Shown one piece after another: positions 37,140 to 47,371 of a DNA stretch of 64,000 nucleotides. The notes under the pieces are model-generated. The model saw nothing but the letters and a program-made list of their open reading frames with translations, did no database searches and was not told the origin of the DNA. Position 1 is the first letter of the stretch; each line of letters starts with the position of its first letter. The stretch covers positions 1-64,000 of the forward strand of contig CP154955.1 in NCBI GenBank assembly GCA_039621445.1. Reading direction: 5' to 3'. This DNA comes from Euglena gracilis. Taxonomy: Eukaryota > Euglenida > Euglenophyceae > Euglenales. Both the position numbers and the translations under genes were made by a program.

Positions 37140-37385
37140 GCTATTGGAGGGGGCCTTTTCAGGCCCAGAGCGTTTTTTTTGCCACTGGCTGGTTTGAGGG
37201 GGCCTTTTCAGGCCCAGAGATGGGGGGGGCTTTTCAGGCCCAGAGACTGGCGGGGGGCTTTTCCGGCCAAGTGGCTGAAGGGGCCTTTTCAGGTCCAGTA
37301 GCAGGAGGGGACTTTTCACGCCCAGGGCCTTTTCAGGCCAGTGGCGGGGTTGAGGGGGCCTATTCAGGCCTAATACGGCCCACAG
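37140..37385. repeat. Interspersed tandem repeat GGGGCCTTTTCAGGCC
   Basis: The 16-20 bp word GGGCCTTTTCAGGCCCAG occurs about nine times with spacers of 5-25 bp such as AGACTGGCGG. Each word is palindromic (GGCCTTTTCAGGCC), so it can form short hairpins. No nuclease genes are nearby; not a CRISPR array. Confidence 0.65.
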
Positions 37386-37982
37386 CAGCATGGTGATGTT
37401 TTGCAGCAGCAAGACCAAAAAGGGCTGAGAAGCCCAAGAAATTCAACCGCACGTTGAACTACTCGGGCTGGAGTTCTTGTATGTCTTGAGCTTGTACTTT
37501 TGCTTGACTTCTGCTTCTGCCTGCACCAGCACCAGCAGGACTTGTAAGTAACTTTCGACGATAGTTGAACTCTTTGAATATTGTCCCACCGGAGCTTTCA
37601 ATTTTCCGCCATGTATTAAAAAATAATAAACACTCAGAAAGTGTCAACAGCCACCTTGGGCACCGCACGGTGGTGGGGCGAACCGAATCCACCGACCAGT
37701 GGCACAGCCTACTGGATTTGAGTGTTCGAGGGTGCGAGGCTATGTATAACGAAGGAGTGTGGGTCGAGCGGTGAGAGCAAGGGCAAAGCCCAAGCAGAGA
37801 GTGATGGGTGGAGAGGTGTGAAGTGTGCATGCGCGGTGTTCTCCGGCTTTGTGGCACCGGAAGGCTGGTGCAACGCGGAGCATTATCACCTTACGAGTTC
37901 AGGATCATACGATCTGTGGCTCTTTCGGCCAACCGCAGCTGCCGTGCAACTGCACGGGCCAGTGTGATGGCCAAGTTTTCGG

Positions 37983-39611
37983 TCAATTCCTGAAATTTTC
38001 GTTGTTGGCTGTTCCAGAATATGAATTGGTCGCGTGGCGAAGGACATCGCGTAGGAGTTTGGAGGCTGCCGGTCCTGTGCACCCCCAGGGGTTAAATGCA
38101 GCCCCAATGTACTCCCACTGGTGGCGGGCGCACCGTTCTTCAGCTTGTGTTCTCTTGTGCATTTCAGCGTCTGGTAAAGTACGCTGAACTCGGGTCAAGT
38201 TCAGAGACCACCGTGATGGGGCCAGCGGGTGTTCCATGGTGACATCAACAGCGAGATGCTTCTCTTTGTTCCACCCCAGGAGGAGGAGATCAGCGTCACG
38301 GGTGCCACCCTCGCATCCATGTTCTTTGCGAAGAGTGATGCCTGAGCGTTGGCACAGGTCAAAAATGGCGTCACGAACACAATTGTGTCTTTCTGTTATG
38401 CCATTCCTTCTGCAAGCCAGGAGGTGATCACCAAATGGATCGACTGCCTCAACACATAGGGGGCACAGAAGCATGTCCGTTGTTGGGATCAGGGGTAAGC
38501 CAGTCCAGAAGCGTAGAAGCAGTCTGTATTCGTCCGGAGCTAGGACGGTATTCACCGACCTGGATGGTAAGACGGTCATCCAATTTTGAAGGAAGGCAGA
38601 GGACTGGCAACGAAGCCTGGCAATGTCCCGAAGAGGTGCACCCTCCTCCAAAGTTGCCACGCGAACGGCGTGGAAACGTTCGGCCCACAACGATTGAGTG
38701 GAGTGATCTGGGGTGGAACAGGCCAAGGAAGAAGGGTTGGCGATCCAGGAAGCCATTGGTTCGCTGTGCGGGCCCAAGGTGTCACGAGCCAGTTTGGCGA
38801 CGGGGATGGTATCTGGTAGCGAGAGCATGCGCCAGGGCGGAGGGATATTGAAGCCGGGCGCTCGTTGGGAAAAACCCACGTAAGCAGCCAAACGGGCAGC
38901 TGGTCTTTCCAACTGGGGGTCTGTGATGCCCCACCCTGTCTTATTGCACGGCAAGGTGATTTGTTTCCAATGCAAGGTAGACAGGGGTGCCCCCACAATG
39001 TCACAGGCAGCACTCCGGATGGAGTCGGAGATCACTTGCACATTGTGTGTCCCGGAGGAAATGTTTGTCTGGCGCAGAAGGTGCGTGACGCGGCAGCCAT
39101 CCAGACAGTTGCGCAGCAAACAATGTTGGAGTTGGGGATCCGGCAGTTGTTGGAGGCGCGAGATGGTAGCTTGAAATTTTTCGGATGCCTTGGCCCACGT
39201 GGTGTCAGAAAAGGTGCAGTCACCAGGATAGTCGCAAGGTACCCCTAGGCACAGGATGCCACTGCCCGGTCCTCCATGGAGTGACCGGGAAGTTTTGTGC
39301 AAGGTGGTCGGGAGGCAGGATATGAAGAGCCGGGGGTTTCGGAGTGGCACAGGGTACACCTGGTCCCCACAAGGCACACTTAGAGGGGTTGAGGTGGAAC
39401 CCAACGCTGCCAAGTGCCGTGGCCAGAGAAGCCGTGAAAGGCAGAACATTAACGGCAGGGCCGATGACAGTACCGTCGTCCAAGTACCATGACTGCCACA
39501 CCGTGTTGGGCAAATTGGTCGAAGCATGTTGCAGCGCCTTATGGAGACCCAAGGCAAAGGCAATGGGCCCACATGTGTCCCCATTGATGGACACCGGTCC
39601 TGCTGTGACAC
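37983..39611 (-). CDS. LINE ORF2 C-terminal part: CCHC motif and restriction-like endonuclease-like domain
   Basis: 542 residues; the first 110 or so are out-of-frame relative to the RT. From about residue 120 the frame is credible: FSDTTWAKASEKFQATISRL, a conserved linker (CNKTGWGITDPQLERPAARLAAYVG), then CPLCVEAVDPFGDHLLAC (C-X2-C-X9-H-X4-C) followed by RHNCVRDAIFDLC, RDADLLLLGW and LAVDVTMEHP. The CCHC followed by an R-x-AD ... D-V-T pattern resembles the C-terminus of LINEs with a restriction-like endonuclease; that assignment is an inference. No intact full-length ORF2 is present, so this copy cannot transpose itself. Confidence 0.65.
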   Translation of the reverse strand: MSQQDRCPSMGTHVGPLPLPWVSIRRCNMLRPICPTRCGSHGTWTTVLSSALPLMFCLSRLLWPRHLAALGSTSTPLSVPCGDQVYPVPLRNPRLFISCLPTTLHKTSRSLHGGPGSGILCLGVPCDYPGDCTFSDTTWAKASEKFQATISRLQQLPDPQLQHCLLRNCLDGCRVTHLLRQTNISSGTHNVQVISDSIRSAACDIVGAPLSTLHWKQITLPCNKTGWGITDPQLERPAARLAAYVGFSQRAPGFNIPPPWRMLSLPDTIPVAKLARDTLGPHSEPMASWIANPSSLACSTPDHSTQSLWAERFHAVRVATLEEGAPLRDIARLRCQSSAFLQNWMTVLPSRSVNTVLAPDEYRLLLRFWTGLPLIPTTDMLLCPLCVEAVDPFGDHLLACRRNGITERHNCVRDAIFDLCQRSGITLRKEHGCEGGTRDADLLLLGWNKEKHLAVDVTMEHPLAPSRWSLNLTRVQRTLPDAEMHKRTQAEERCARHQWEYIGAAFNPWGCTGPAASKLLRDVLRHATNSYSGTANNENFRN

Positions 39612-39990
39612 AGCACGTCACCCTGGCAAAGAAGTGGGACGTCTTCTCCGTAGGAGAATCGGAGCCAGTTGTAAAGGGACGGGCAGAGGTCCAGGGATGC
39701 CTACAGGAACACGGATCGATCAATGGTGTTGAAGGCGTTCGAAACGTCGGCCTGGAAAACCACCCAAACGCCATCCACTGGCAGAGACGCCAGTGCGGCC
39801 TGCACCGCCAACCCGACTGTCTCCGCACCGTAGCGCACCCCCACTCCCAATTGCTTCGGGAACAGCTGAGACGTTTCCGCTTTGCACTGCGGGTGTCGCA
39901 ACAGCATTTTCCCAATGAAGCGCCGGAAGCAATCCCCCACGGCGATCGGCCGTAGACCGCCATCCTTTTTGGTAAGCGGGGTCAGGCGAT
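39220..39990 (-). pseudogene. LINE reverse transcriptase, split by frameshifts
   Basis: The fingers and palm start in one frame (39940 region: IAVGDCFRRFIGKMLLRHP, LGVGVRYGAETVGL, VVFQADVSNAFNTIDR). They continue in another (to 39220) with GPVSINGDTCGPIAFALGL and the catalytic WYLDDGTVIGP (YLDD near 39475-39487), then GFHLNPSKCALWG. At least two frameshifts (near 39,700 and 39,290) separate these and the C-terminal frame. Block order and spacing are normal for LINE RT. Confidence 0.75.
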
Positions 39991-40641
39991 TTAGGAATCG
40001 CGTGTTTCAAAAAATTAAGAATCACCTTCCCTTTTTTTGGTTCAGAAGTCAATGACACACGCCGAACTGCACCTCTTTGACTTGGACGAGTTCATGCAGA
40101 CGTACAAGCGTCTGCAAACACGGCAGGATTGGCTGATCGAAAATAAGTGCAAAAAATCCAGGTTGGTCGTCCCACCAAAATAGTTGGGCCTTTATTTTTT
40201 CTTAGATTGTTCTCGTACGTTGCAGCAGTCATTGCATTCACGGTTGGAAAGTCTGCAACCATGAGTGATGAGGCCATCCTTGCCAAAATCGATCCGTACG
40301 TGACCTCTGAAGTGCGAGTTCAGAGAGGAGCTTGGTGGAGGTCGGGTACGTTGCATAACTGTGGCAAAATATGGCAAAAAAATCGTTCTCAGTTCTTCTT
40401 GATCGTCCTCTCCAAACTGTTTTTGATGAGTGAATTCAGAATTTTTTTGTAATTTCTTTTACATTTTTATTCATCTCTTAAAATTGTGGGAAATGCTTTT
40501 CCTTTCAACAAACAAGAAAACAAAATCTGGCAGGCGGCTGCTGGACATCTCAAACTCCACAACCACTTCATTGGCTTCTCGCTGACCAGTCATCCCCATT
40601 TCAGGACCATGGTTTAACAATTTTTATGCCAACAGAGATTT

Positions 40642-40778
40642 TGGTTCTTGTTTGTTCTCGAAACGGCAGAGTCGAAAATTTTGGTGAAGGAATAGGGTAA
40701 GCTTAGGGTTGGGGTTCGGGAAGTTAGTGTTAGAGTAAGGGTTGGGGTTAGGTGGTGGTCGAGTAGCGAACAAGTGCC
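40642..40778. mobile_element. MITE-like element with telomere-like core (copy 1, diverged)
   Basis: The left end GGTTCTTGTTTGTTCTCGA is an imperfect inverse of the right end GTCGAGTAGCGAACAAGTGCC. The core holds degenerate GGGTTAGGG or GGGTTGGGG words. It is related by ends and core to 41208-41313. No ORF. Confidence 0.5.
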
Positions 40779-41207
40779 GAGAATTTCAATGGTTTGGAGA
40801 TTGGGCAGTGGATTCCCCTGGAGGGTTTTCCATTTTGCACCCACAAGTTTTTCTTGTTGCTGCCATTCCTCTTGCATGGTCACATATGGCTTCAACATGG
40901 TCACCATTTGGCTTGGTTATGGTCAAATAGACCTCGCTCCCATTTCCGTGGAAAAAAAAAAGAATGCCAGGGGACTGTCCCCACCAGGTTATTTCTCTCA
41001 AGACGGTTGGGGAAAAAGGCAAAAATTCTCATGCAGCCATAAAAAAAAATTCAACTTTTTTTTGGTTTCACCATTTTGAAAAAAACATCAACAATAATCT
41101 CAAAATTTTTCTCTGAACCGGCACCGAAAGGTCTGCATCGAACATGTTTTCCATGCCGACCAGCTGCTGGGCTGGGCCGCTGCCTCCGGCCGGGCTGCTT
41201 CCTCCAA

Positions 41208-41313
41208 TGGTACTTGTTCGCTACTCGACCTCCACCTAACCCTAACCCTGTCCCTAACAGAACCAAAATTTTTGACGTTTGGGGGTTGGAGGTCGAATAG
41301 CGAACAAGTACCA
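41208..41313. mobile_element. MITE-like element with telomere-like core (copy 2)
   Basis: 106 bp. The left end TGGTACTTGTTCGCTACTCG and the right end CGAATAGCGAACAAGTACCA are inverted repeats of about 27 bp with one or two mismatches. The core reads CCTAACCCTAACCCTG. No clear target duplication. Confidence 0.65.
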
Positions 41314-41573
41314 ATTGAGCGGCTGGGCCGGGCTGTCACGTCGGGCTGGGTCTGCCCTGGCTGGGTCTGCCCTGGCTGTCAAAAGTCTCAAACATCTGCA
41401 CACGGCACCATCACAGCTCAGCCACACAAAACCTCGGCCTAGCCCAGCAGGAGTGGCGCGGCCCAACCCGGCCGGCGGACCAGCGGAAATCTGCACTGGA
41501 AATCCGCACGAAGCCCTATTTTAGCACTAAATGAATTCCTGATGGCGTTAACCCGAAGGGTTGAAAACGTGTT

Positions 41574-42751
41574 CAGCCTGCCAAATGCCTGCCCTGAAAT
41601 TCGTGGTCATGAACACGTTTTCAATGAGGGCATTTGTGGCAATGACACGTTTTCAGTGAAGGCATCTGTGTTCAGGCACGTTTTCATTGAGGGCATTTGT
41701 GGCAATGACACGTTTTCAGTGAAGGCATCTGTGTTCAGGCATCTGTGGCAACCCCCAGCAAGAAACGAAAATCGCTATCATGAAAAATCGGCGTGTGGTT
41801 GAGAGGCCGGGTGGTCCTCAACGGGTGAGGCGGGTCGGGGGGCACTCTACAACACGAAGAAGACGACAACAAGAAGGCTAGGTTGCCTTGGCACAACAAC
41901 AGGGAAGGGGCGAAAATCACGGCACACGACAGGTTTTACACAAAAAAGAGCCATACTTTGGTGGCCGCCGCAAATCTTGGCAATGAAAATGATATGCCAA
42001 ACCGCAGGCGTCACAGACAACTTTGTTCAGCTCCACACAATTTGGATTTTTCGGAATGGCAACACCACAAAAACCACATTTCTCCTGTTTTATAGGCAGT
42101 CGGGACACAGCACGAGGCACAGGGGGTTGGTCAGGGGAGGGAACAGAGCTGACCGCAGGAGCGGAACGTTGCTCGGCGGTGGGAAAGACAGAGGGAACAC
42201 TGGTCAGGTCCTGATTTTCGACCGAATGTTCGTCACTTGGTGGGGCGCAAAAATTTGCCCAAGTTGACCACCGTGCAACGTTCCGCAACAAACACACCGG
42301 ACTTTTTCTTTGTGTTGCCCTGTGCCAGCAAGGTGCCATGAAGGGGGTCAACCTTCGGCTTCTTGGCATCTTGCTGGTATACCGCGAGAGCAGCCAGGAA
42401 CAGTTCTGTCCTAAGGGGTGGTGGCAAAAGACCATTCACAAAGTTTGCCGTGCGTTTGGCCATATTGGCAGGGCTGCGGGAAAAAGGAAAAAAGAGAAAA
42501 AAAGGGGGGTGACACGTTTTCAGTGAGGGCATTTGTGGCAATGACGCGTTTTCAGTGAAGGCATCTGTGTTCAGGCACGTTTTCAGTGAGGGCATTTGTG
42601 GCAATGACACGTTTTCAGTGAAGGCATCTGTGTTCAGGCACGCTTTCAGTGAGGGCGCCGTTTTTTGGGTCCAAATTTCACAAATTCGCGTTTTTGACCC
42701 CTTGCGTGAATCATGACCACGAATTTCAGGGCAGGCATTTGGTGGGCTCTG
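41574..42751. mobile_element. Inverted-repeat element carrying a PHD-finger gene fragment (P1)
   Basis: About 1.18 kb. The ends are inverted: CAG, then CCAAATGCCTGCCCTG, AAATTCGTGGTCATGA at 41574-41612, and the same reversed at 42711-42751. The 8-bp flanks AACGTGTT and AACACGTT agree at six positions. Inside both ends are subterminal tandem repeats (CACGTTTTCAGTGAAGGCAT and CTGTGTTCAGG words, 41605-41755 and 42510-42650). The middle encodes a PHD finger on the minus strand. This looks like a non-autonomous DNA transposon with a captured gene piece. Confidence 0.65.
41917..42610 (-). pseudogene. PHD-finger protein fragment captured in P1
   Basis: Two overlapping frames. The upstream one (42610-42233) gives MAKRTANFVNGLL and KVDPLHGTLLAQGNTKKKSG. 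The downstream one (42435-41917) ends with a PHD finger: CGFCG ... VVCDACGLAYHFHC ... FLCKTC (Cys4-His-Cys3 pattern), preceded by a Ser/Pro-rich linker. PHD fingers commonly read histone-tail marks. A frameshift near 42,300-42,400 separates the parts. A diverged relative lies in P2 (KNPAVDPLHDNLLLEAAKKK). Whether the fragment is expressed is unknown. Confidence 0.65.
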
Positions 42752-42899
42752 AACACGTTTTTAATTAAGGCATCTGTGGTTAGGCACGTTTTCAGGCTGA
42801 AATCTGGGCTCAAACATGGGGGGACCCGAGCGAGGCCGAAGGCGCCGAGCAAGGGTCCCCCCATGTGTATTAACCCTAGTTGGGCGACTCTTTGGGTCA

Positions 42900-43238
42900 G
42901 TGGGGCTGGACTGCAGCTAGTCCAAATTTGGCTAGTGGGTTTTCTAGCAGACCCCCCCGGGGGGGGGGGGTCTGCTAGCCGGGCAAGCTATTGGAATTTT
43001 TTTTCCAGTGACCGGCGCGAAGCGCCGAAATTTTTTTGGGACCCCCCAAAATGGCCCAAAATGCCCGTTTTTGGCCATTTTTGGGAATTTTTGGAACAAA
43101 ATCAGCCAAAAACCTGTTAAAAACCTCATTTTTCCAGTCCGGGGGACCCCCGGCCCCCCCCCCCCCCGGGGGGGGGAGGGGGGTCTAGCTAGTCCACTTT
43201 TTCCAGTGTCTAGCCGATTGCCCCCCCCCCCTGGGGGT
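42900..43238. repeat. CTAG-word C-run/G-run element, copy of 50980-51345
   Basis: About 340 bp, over 90 percent like the core of 50936-51357: GGACTGCAGCTAGTCC, a C-run/G-run palindrome, GACCGGCGCGAAGCGCCG, AAAATGGCC words, a second C-run/G-run palindrome and CTAGCTAGTCCAC. The terminal CAGGCTTTTGC repeats of the other copy are absent, and the right edge adjoins TTTACTACAAAA of the next repeat. Confidence 0.7.
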
Positions 43239-44235
43239 CCTTTACTACAAAAAAGAGGTCTCGGACGCCGGGCTTTGGACAGAACCGGCGTCCGAGACCT
43301 CTTGTTTAAGCCGGCGTTTTAGAGACGCCGGGCTCAGGACAGAACCGGCGTCCCCCCCCTTCGGCCAAAGGACACTCCCAGGACCAATCTCCGACCACTT
43401 AACTGCAATGTCACACCACTTTGCACTTCACCAAATTCCGGCGATCGCGAGGGTATTTCTGGCTGTGTCAATCGTCCAGGTATAAAATCACCCCTCGATC
43501 GAAAGCTCTTTTCATCAGACGACTGGCGGTCACCACCAAATTCAGCCACGTCGCCTGGAGCTCTTATTTTCTGTCACTGGGGAATCCTAATTTCACAACT
43601 CTGGTGCACCCCCAAGGCCCTCAGGTCGTTGATTCGAAGAGGAAAAACGTTTCTGTAAGGTTTATTAAGCATCTTAAACCAAAAATCACTGAAAATTGCG
43701 ACAAATTTCGACTCAGATTCTGGCCGATCCGACCATCGCGAGCGTATCTCGGGCTGCGTGCAACGTTAGGGTACCAAGTTACCCCTCGATCGAAAGCTCT
43801 TTTCAACAGACGACCAGCGGTGCTCATCAGACCTTTCCACGCTGCACGGTACTCTATTTCCAAATCTGGGCCAATTTTCGCCAAATTTGGATATCCACCC
43901 CAGTGGTCCCCACATGGCAAAATTCATTGTCCTTGATGGTTGAAACACTCATACCAGCACCTTAGGGCCACTTTTGGGCACTTTTGGTGACATTTTTAGG
44001 AATGAAAATCGGACGCCGGGCTTTGGACAAAGCCGGCGTTCCTGACGCCGGGCTTTAGGACAGAACCGGCGTCCGAAAGCCCGTGGGGGGGGGACGCCGG
44101 TTCTGTCCTGAGCCCGGCGTCTCAAACGCCGGCTTAAGCAAAAGCCTGTTTGGGGTAGGGTGCCTTGTAGGGGCCAATTTATCACGTTTCTGGACAGCCG
44201 GCTGCAGCCCTCAAATTTTTTTCAGCTTCAAAAAA

Positions 44236-44382
44236 GGTTACAACCACCACTGAAATTTTTTTATATCCGTGGACTGAGGCCCAAGACACACACTGTGTCT
44301 CGTGGACTGAGTCCACGAGACACAGTGTGTGTCTTGGGCCTCAGTCCACGGATATAAAAAAATTTCAGTGGTGGTTGTAACC
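44236..44382. repeat. Near-perfect 147-bp palindrome
   Basis: GGTTACAACCACCACTGAAA ... TTTCAGTGGTGGTTGTAACC with arms of about 73 bp and essentially no loop. Contains ACACACTGTGTCTCGTGGACT. A foldback MITE is the simplest reading. A related shorter palindrome is at 47291-47371. Confidence 0.8.
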
Positions 44383-44459
44383 TTTTTTAACAGTGGTCGC
44401 TGTGACAGTAACAGTGGTCGCTGTGGAGGTCGGGCCGACCTGGTCGGCCCGACCTCCAT

Positions 44460-44740
44460 TTTTTTGCACTACCCCCCCCTCCCCCCTTCTGGAAATTTAA
44501 GCCCCCCCCCCCTGAAAATTTTTTTTGTCCAAATCACCCCAAAACCAGTCAAAACCCACTTAAATGGCTCCAGAACCCCCCAATCGGGGGTGAATATGCA
44601 AAAACGTGGGGGGGAAATGCCCATTTTGGGCCACTTTTGGCAAAAGAACACCTCTCCCCATCGGATTTTCAATATAATTGCAAAATATTGCACAAAAAGG
44701 ATTTAGCCCTCCAAGCATGTTGCCAACATAGAGGGGATTT
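44460..44740. repeat. Repeat inverted with 52640-52880
   Basis: AAAAGAACACCTCTCCCCAT, AGAGGGGATTTTG and AATATGCAAAAA recur in reverse at 52,640-52,880 (AATCCGATGGGGAGAGGTG, CAAAATCCCCTCT). The shared stretch is about 240 bp, roughly 85 percent alike. No coding function; probably sides of separate foldback elements. Confidence 0.6.
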
Positions 44741-44743
44741 TGT

Positions 44744-45848
44744 TGTAACCGTGAATTGAGGCCCGGCGCCTGCCCTGTATTTCGTGGGTGTGAACACGAA
44801 ATACAGGGCGTTATTTTCAATTCACGAATACAGGCTGTATTTGTGAATTGGGTATTCACGAAATACAGGCTGTATTTCGTGAATTGTATTTTTTTGTTTT
44901 TAAACAGCTTCTGAAACTAGAAACCTTCTTGCATCACATCGTCTGAAGTAATTCAGTAAAAAACCAAATGCACAAAGCAAAAGAAAATTAAATGGCATGT
45001 CCTCGGTGATAAATGAGGGCGGTGCACAACTAGTGCAACGTCAAATAGCAAAGTGCCGTGGATTTATGCTGGGAAAGCTGACGAGGTTTGCACGAATGAC
45101 ACACCCATGACCCATGTTCGGGCTCATGGCATAAATGCACACAACACCAGTGGTATGAAAGGGAACAAGCATCGCACTGCACTCGATTTCAAGGAGGTGA
45201 GCAAATGCGGATTGCTCTGTCCCTGCCATTCCGGACGCTTTCTTTTTGGCAGCCTCCAGCAGAAGGTTATCGTGCAGGGGGTCAACGGCAGGGTTCTTTC
45301 TGTTCTCCCAACCCTGCTTAATTGTGGCCAAAAATTCAGCAACTTTTGGGGGTTGCGTCAACGTTCTGTCCATGGTGTTTGCCGCTTTCTTCGCTATTTT
45401 TTGGAGAACAGAGTGAGGAGAAACACGGTGTGAAGGTGCGAAAATAGCACTAAAAAGCTCTAAAAAACAAAGAGCATTTTGGGGGGCCTTTGCGGGGGGA
45501 CCGGCCGCCTTCGGCACCCCCCCCCCCCAAAGTGCCTCCCTATAACTTGGCCTTACATCCATATCTCATTTTCCAGGACCAGGGGTGTGTTATCAATGTG
45601 TTCCGGGTCATCTGGACAATGTTTTCACATTTTGGTTTCAATTCACGGAATACAGGGCGTTATTTTCAATTCACGAATACAGGCTGTATTTGTGAATTGG
45701 GTATTCACGAAATACAGGCTGTATTTCGTGAATTGGATTTTTTGAAAATTTTGGGCAAAAAAAAAGCCCCAAAAGTGCCCGAAACCATGGCGTGAAGCAC
45801 ATCAACGAAATACAGGGCAGGCGCCGGGCCTCTTAATTAACGGTTACA
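44744..45848. mobile_element. Inverted-repeat element carrying a PHD-like fragment (P2)
   Basis: About 1.1 kb. The left end TGTAACCGT...GAGGCCCGGCGCCTGCCCTG and the right end CAGGCGCCGGGCCTC...ACGGTTACA are inverted. Subterminal blocks of GTATTTCGTGAATTG and AATACAGGC words (44795-44890 and 45646-45740) are direct copies of each other. The centre encodes a decayed relative of the P1 protein on the minus strand. No target duplication found. Confidence 0.6.
45124..45562 (-). pseudogene. Decayed PHD-finger fragment in P2
   Basis: The frame from 45562 encodes MDRTLTQPPKVAEFLATIK and NPAVDPLHDNLLLEAAKKK, similar to the P1 protein. The PHD finger itself lies in a different frame around 45110-45180 (VQCDACSLSYHWCC ... 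WVCHSC) behind a stop, so Cys/His spacing is preserved while the frame is lost. Part of a shared captured gene family. Confidence 0.5.
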
Positions 45849-45989
45849 GAAAAATCGTGGGCTATAACCCGTATACAGGCCGTATAACGGGTCAAGGGCG
45901 CCTACGGCCCCTTGACCGTAGGGGTTGATCGTACGGGTTTTTAGAATCAAGTTTCCATCCCTAACTGTCCCACCCCATCCCCTCAACGT

Positions 45990-46164
45990 CGTTAAATTGG
46001 TGCCTGCAGGGGACCCAGCAAACCCAAAAAAGCGCCCAACTAGGGTTAAAAACATTGGGGGACCCGAGCGAGGCGCCGAAGGCGCCGAGCTAGGGTCCCC
46101 CAATGTGTATTAACCCTAGTTGGGCGCCTCTTTGGGGTAGCTGGTCCCCTGCAGGCACCACTTT
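45990..46164. repeat. Foldback repeat with GAGCGAGGCGCCGAAGGCGCC core
   Basis: GGTGCCTGCAGGGGACC (45990) is inverted as GGTCCCCTGCAGGCACC (46147), with inner arms GCGCCCAACTAGGGTTA / TAACCCTAGTTGGGCGC and GGGGGACCC / GGGTCCCCC. A partial relative lies at 42815-42895 (ACCCGAGCGAGGCCGAAGG). Confidence 0.7.
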
Positions 46165-46229
46165 TTCACGCATCAGTCACTGACCCTTCAGCTGGTCGAT
46201 TGACCCTTCAACTATTTGGTGGCAGGCTG

Positions 46230-46400
46230 GAAAGGGTGGGCTGGCTAGTCGGCCGACTAGTCGGCTGACTGGCCAATTGGTTGGCCGACCGACGACGCCA
46301 ATTGGTCGGTTGGCCTAGTCGGCGGCTAGTCGGTGAGACAGGGGGGGGGGGGCCAGTTGGCCGACAAGTCGGCGAACTACCGCGAACTACCCACTCTGTG
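46230..46400. repeat. Word-repeat block AGTCGGC / GGCCGACT
   Basis: Dense copies of TAGTCGGCCGACTAG and TTGGTCGGCCGAC-like palindromes. Similar blocks occur at 52085-52180 and 52905-53030. No ORF. Confidence 0.6.
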
Positions 46401-47290
46401 CTACTGAGTCAACTGCCGACTTTTAAACCCCCCCCCCTGAAAGAAAATTTTGGATGGGGTGGAGGGGGGAGTTTTCTGCCTCTCGTGAGAGTCATGGCCA
46501 GTTTTCCCCCCTAGGACCCCCCCCAGGACCCATGGGGGGTGGTACCCACTTTAGAATAACCTGAACTTGTGCTGCAAAATTTCTGCCAAAAAATGCGGGA
46601 CCCCTTACAGCACTTACACCTTACACCAAGGACCCCTTACAGCACCCTCCACGTCCCCCCCCCAACACCCTCCGACGGCCCCCCCCATACCCCCCCCCCC
46701 TACGGTCCTACCTCCCTCCGTAGAGGGAGGTGGTCGACCGACCTCCACAGGTCGGTCGACCACCTCCCTCTTCGAATCAACGACCTGAGGGCCTTGGGGG
46801 GTGCACCAGAGTTGTGAAATTAGGATTCCCCAGTGACAGAAAATAAGAGCTCCAGGCGACGTGGCTGAATTTGGTGGTGATCGCCAGTCGTCTGATGAAA
46901 AGAGCTTTCGATTGAGGGGTGATTTTATACCTGGACGATTGACACAGCCAGAAATACCCTCGCGATCGCCGGAATTTGGTGAAGTGCAAAGTGGTGTGAC
47001 ATTGCAGTTAAGTGGTCGGAGATTGGTCCTGGGAGTGTCCTTTGGCCGAAGGTTGGGGACGCCGGTTCTGTCTTAAGCCCGGCGTCTCTAAAACGCCCGC
47101 TTAAACAAGAGGTGTCAGACGACGGTTCTGTCCAAAGCCCGGCGTTCCAAACGCCGGTTCCGTCCTTCGGACGGAACCGGCGTTTGGAACGCCGGGCTTT
47201 GGACAGAACCGGCGTCCGACAGCTCTTTTTTGTAGTAAAGCCAAGTTATTGGGGGGCACTTGTTGGTCGGACCAGTGGGAATTGTTGATT

Positions 47291-47371
47291 TTTTCAGTTC
47301 ACGAGGACACACACTGTGTCTCGTGGACTGGCAGTCCACGAGACACAGTGTGTGTCCTCGTGAACTGAAAA
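47291..47371. repeat. 80-bp palindrome
   Basis: TTTCAGTTCACGAGGACACA ... TGTGTCCTCGTGAACTGAAA, arms about 38 bp around CTGGCAG. Shares the ACACTGTGTCTCGTGGACT core with 44236-44382. Confidence 0.8.

Larger units (their letters stand above)
37983..40100 (-). mobile_element. LINE (non-LTR retrotransposon) remnant
   Basis: The minus strand encodes, in three frames, RT pieces followed by a CCHC and nuclease-like C-terminus. The 5' part is missing or unrecognisable beyond about 40,090, which suits 5' truncation of a LINE. No target duplication or poly-A tail could be fixed. It lies between repeat-rich segments and has no coding partner. Confidence 0.7.
43241..47238. repeat. Large inverted repeat, arms of about 400-470 bp
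   Basis: 43241-43644 is repeated in reverse at 46766-47238, near identical: TTTACTACAAAAAAGAG at one end, CTCTTTTTTGTAGTAAA at the other, with GACGCCGGGCTTTGGACAG hairpins and a 65-residue frame (MAEFGGDRQSSDEKSFR) in both arms. It may be one long inverted-repeat element or an inverted duplication; other elements are nested between the arms. A diverged direct copy of the inner arm follows at about 43730-43940 (CCCCTCGATCGAAAGCTCTT in both). Confidence 0.75.

Noticed and set aside
37140-37385. CRISPR-like regular repeats
   Set aside because: Spacers are too short and irregular, the repeat is a 16-bp palindrome, and the DNA is eukaryotic with no cas genes.
43334-43549. 71-codon ORF repeated at 46861-47076 as a conserved gene
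   Set aside because: Its conservation follows from the two arms of a recent inverted repeat; codon-level constraint cannot be shown.
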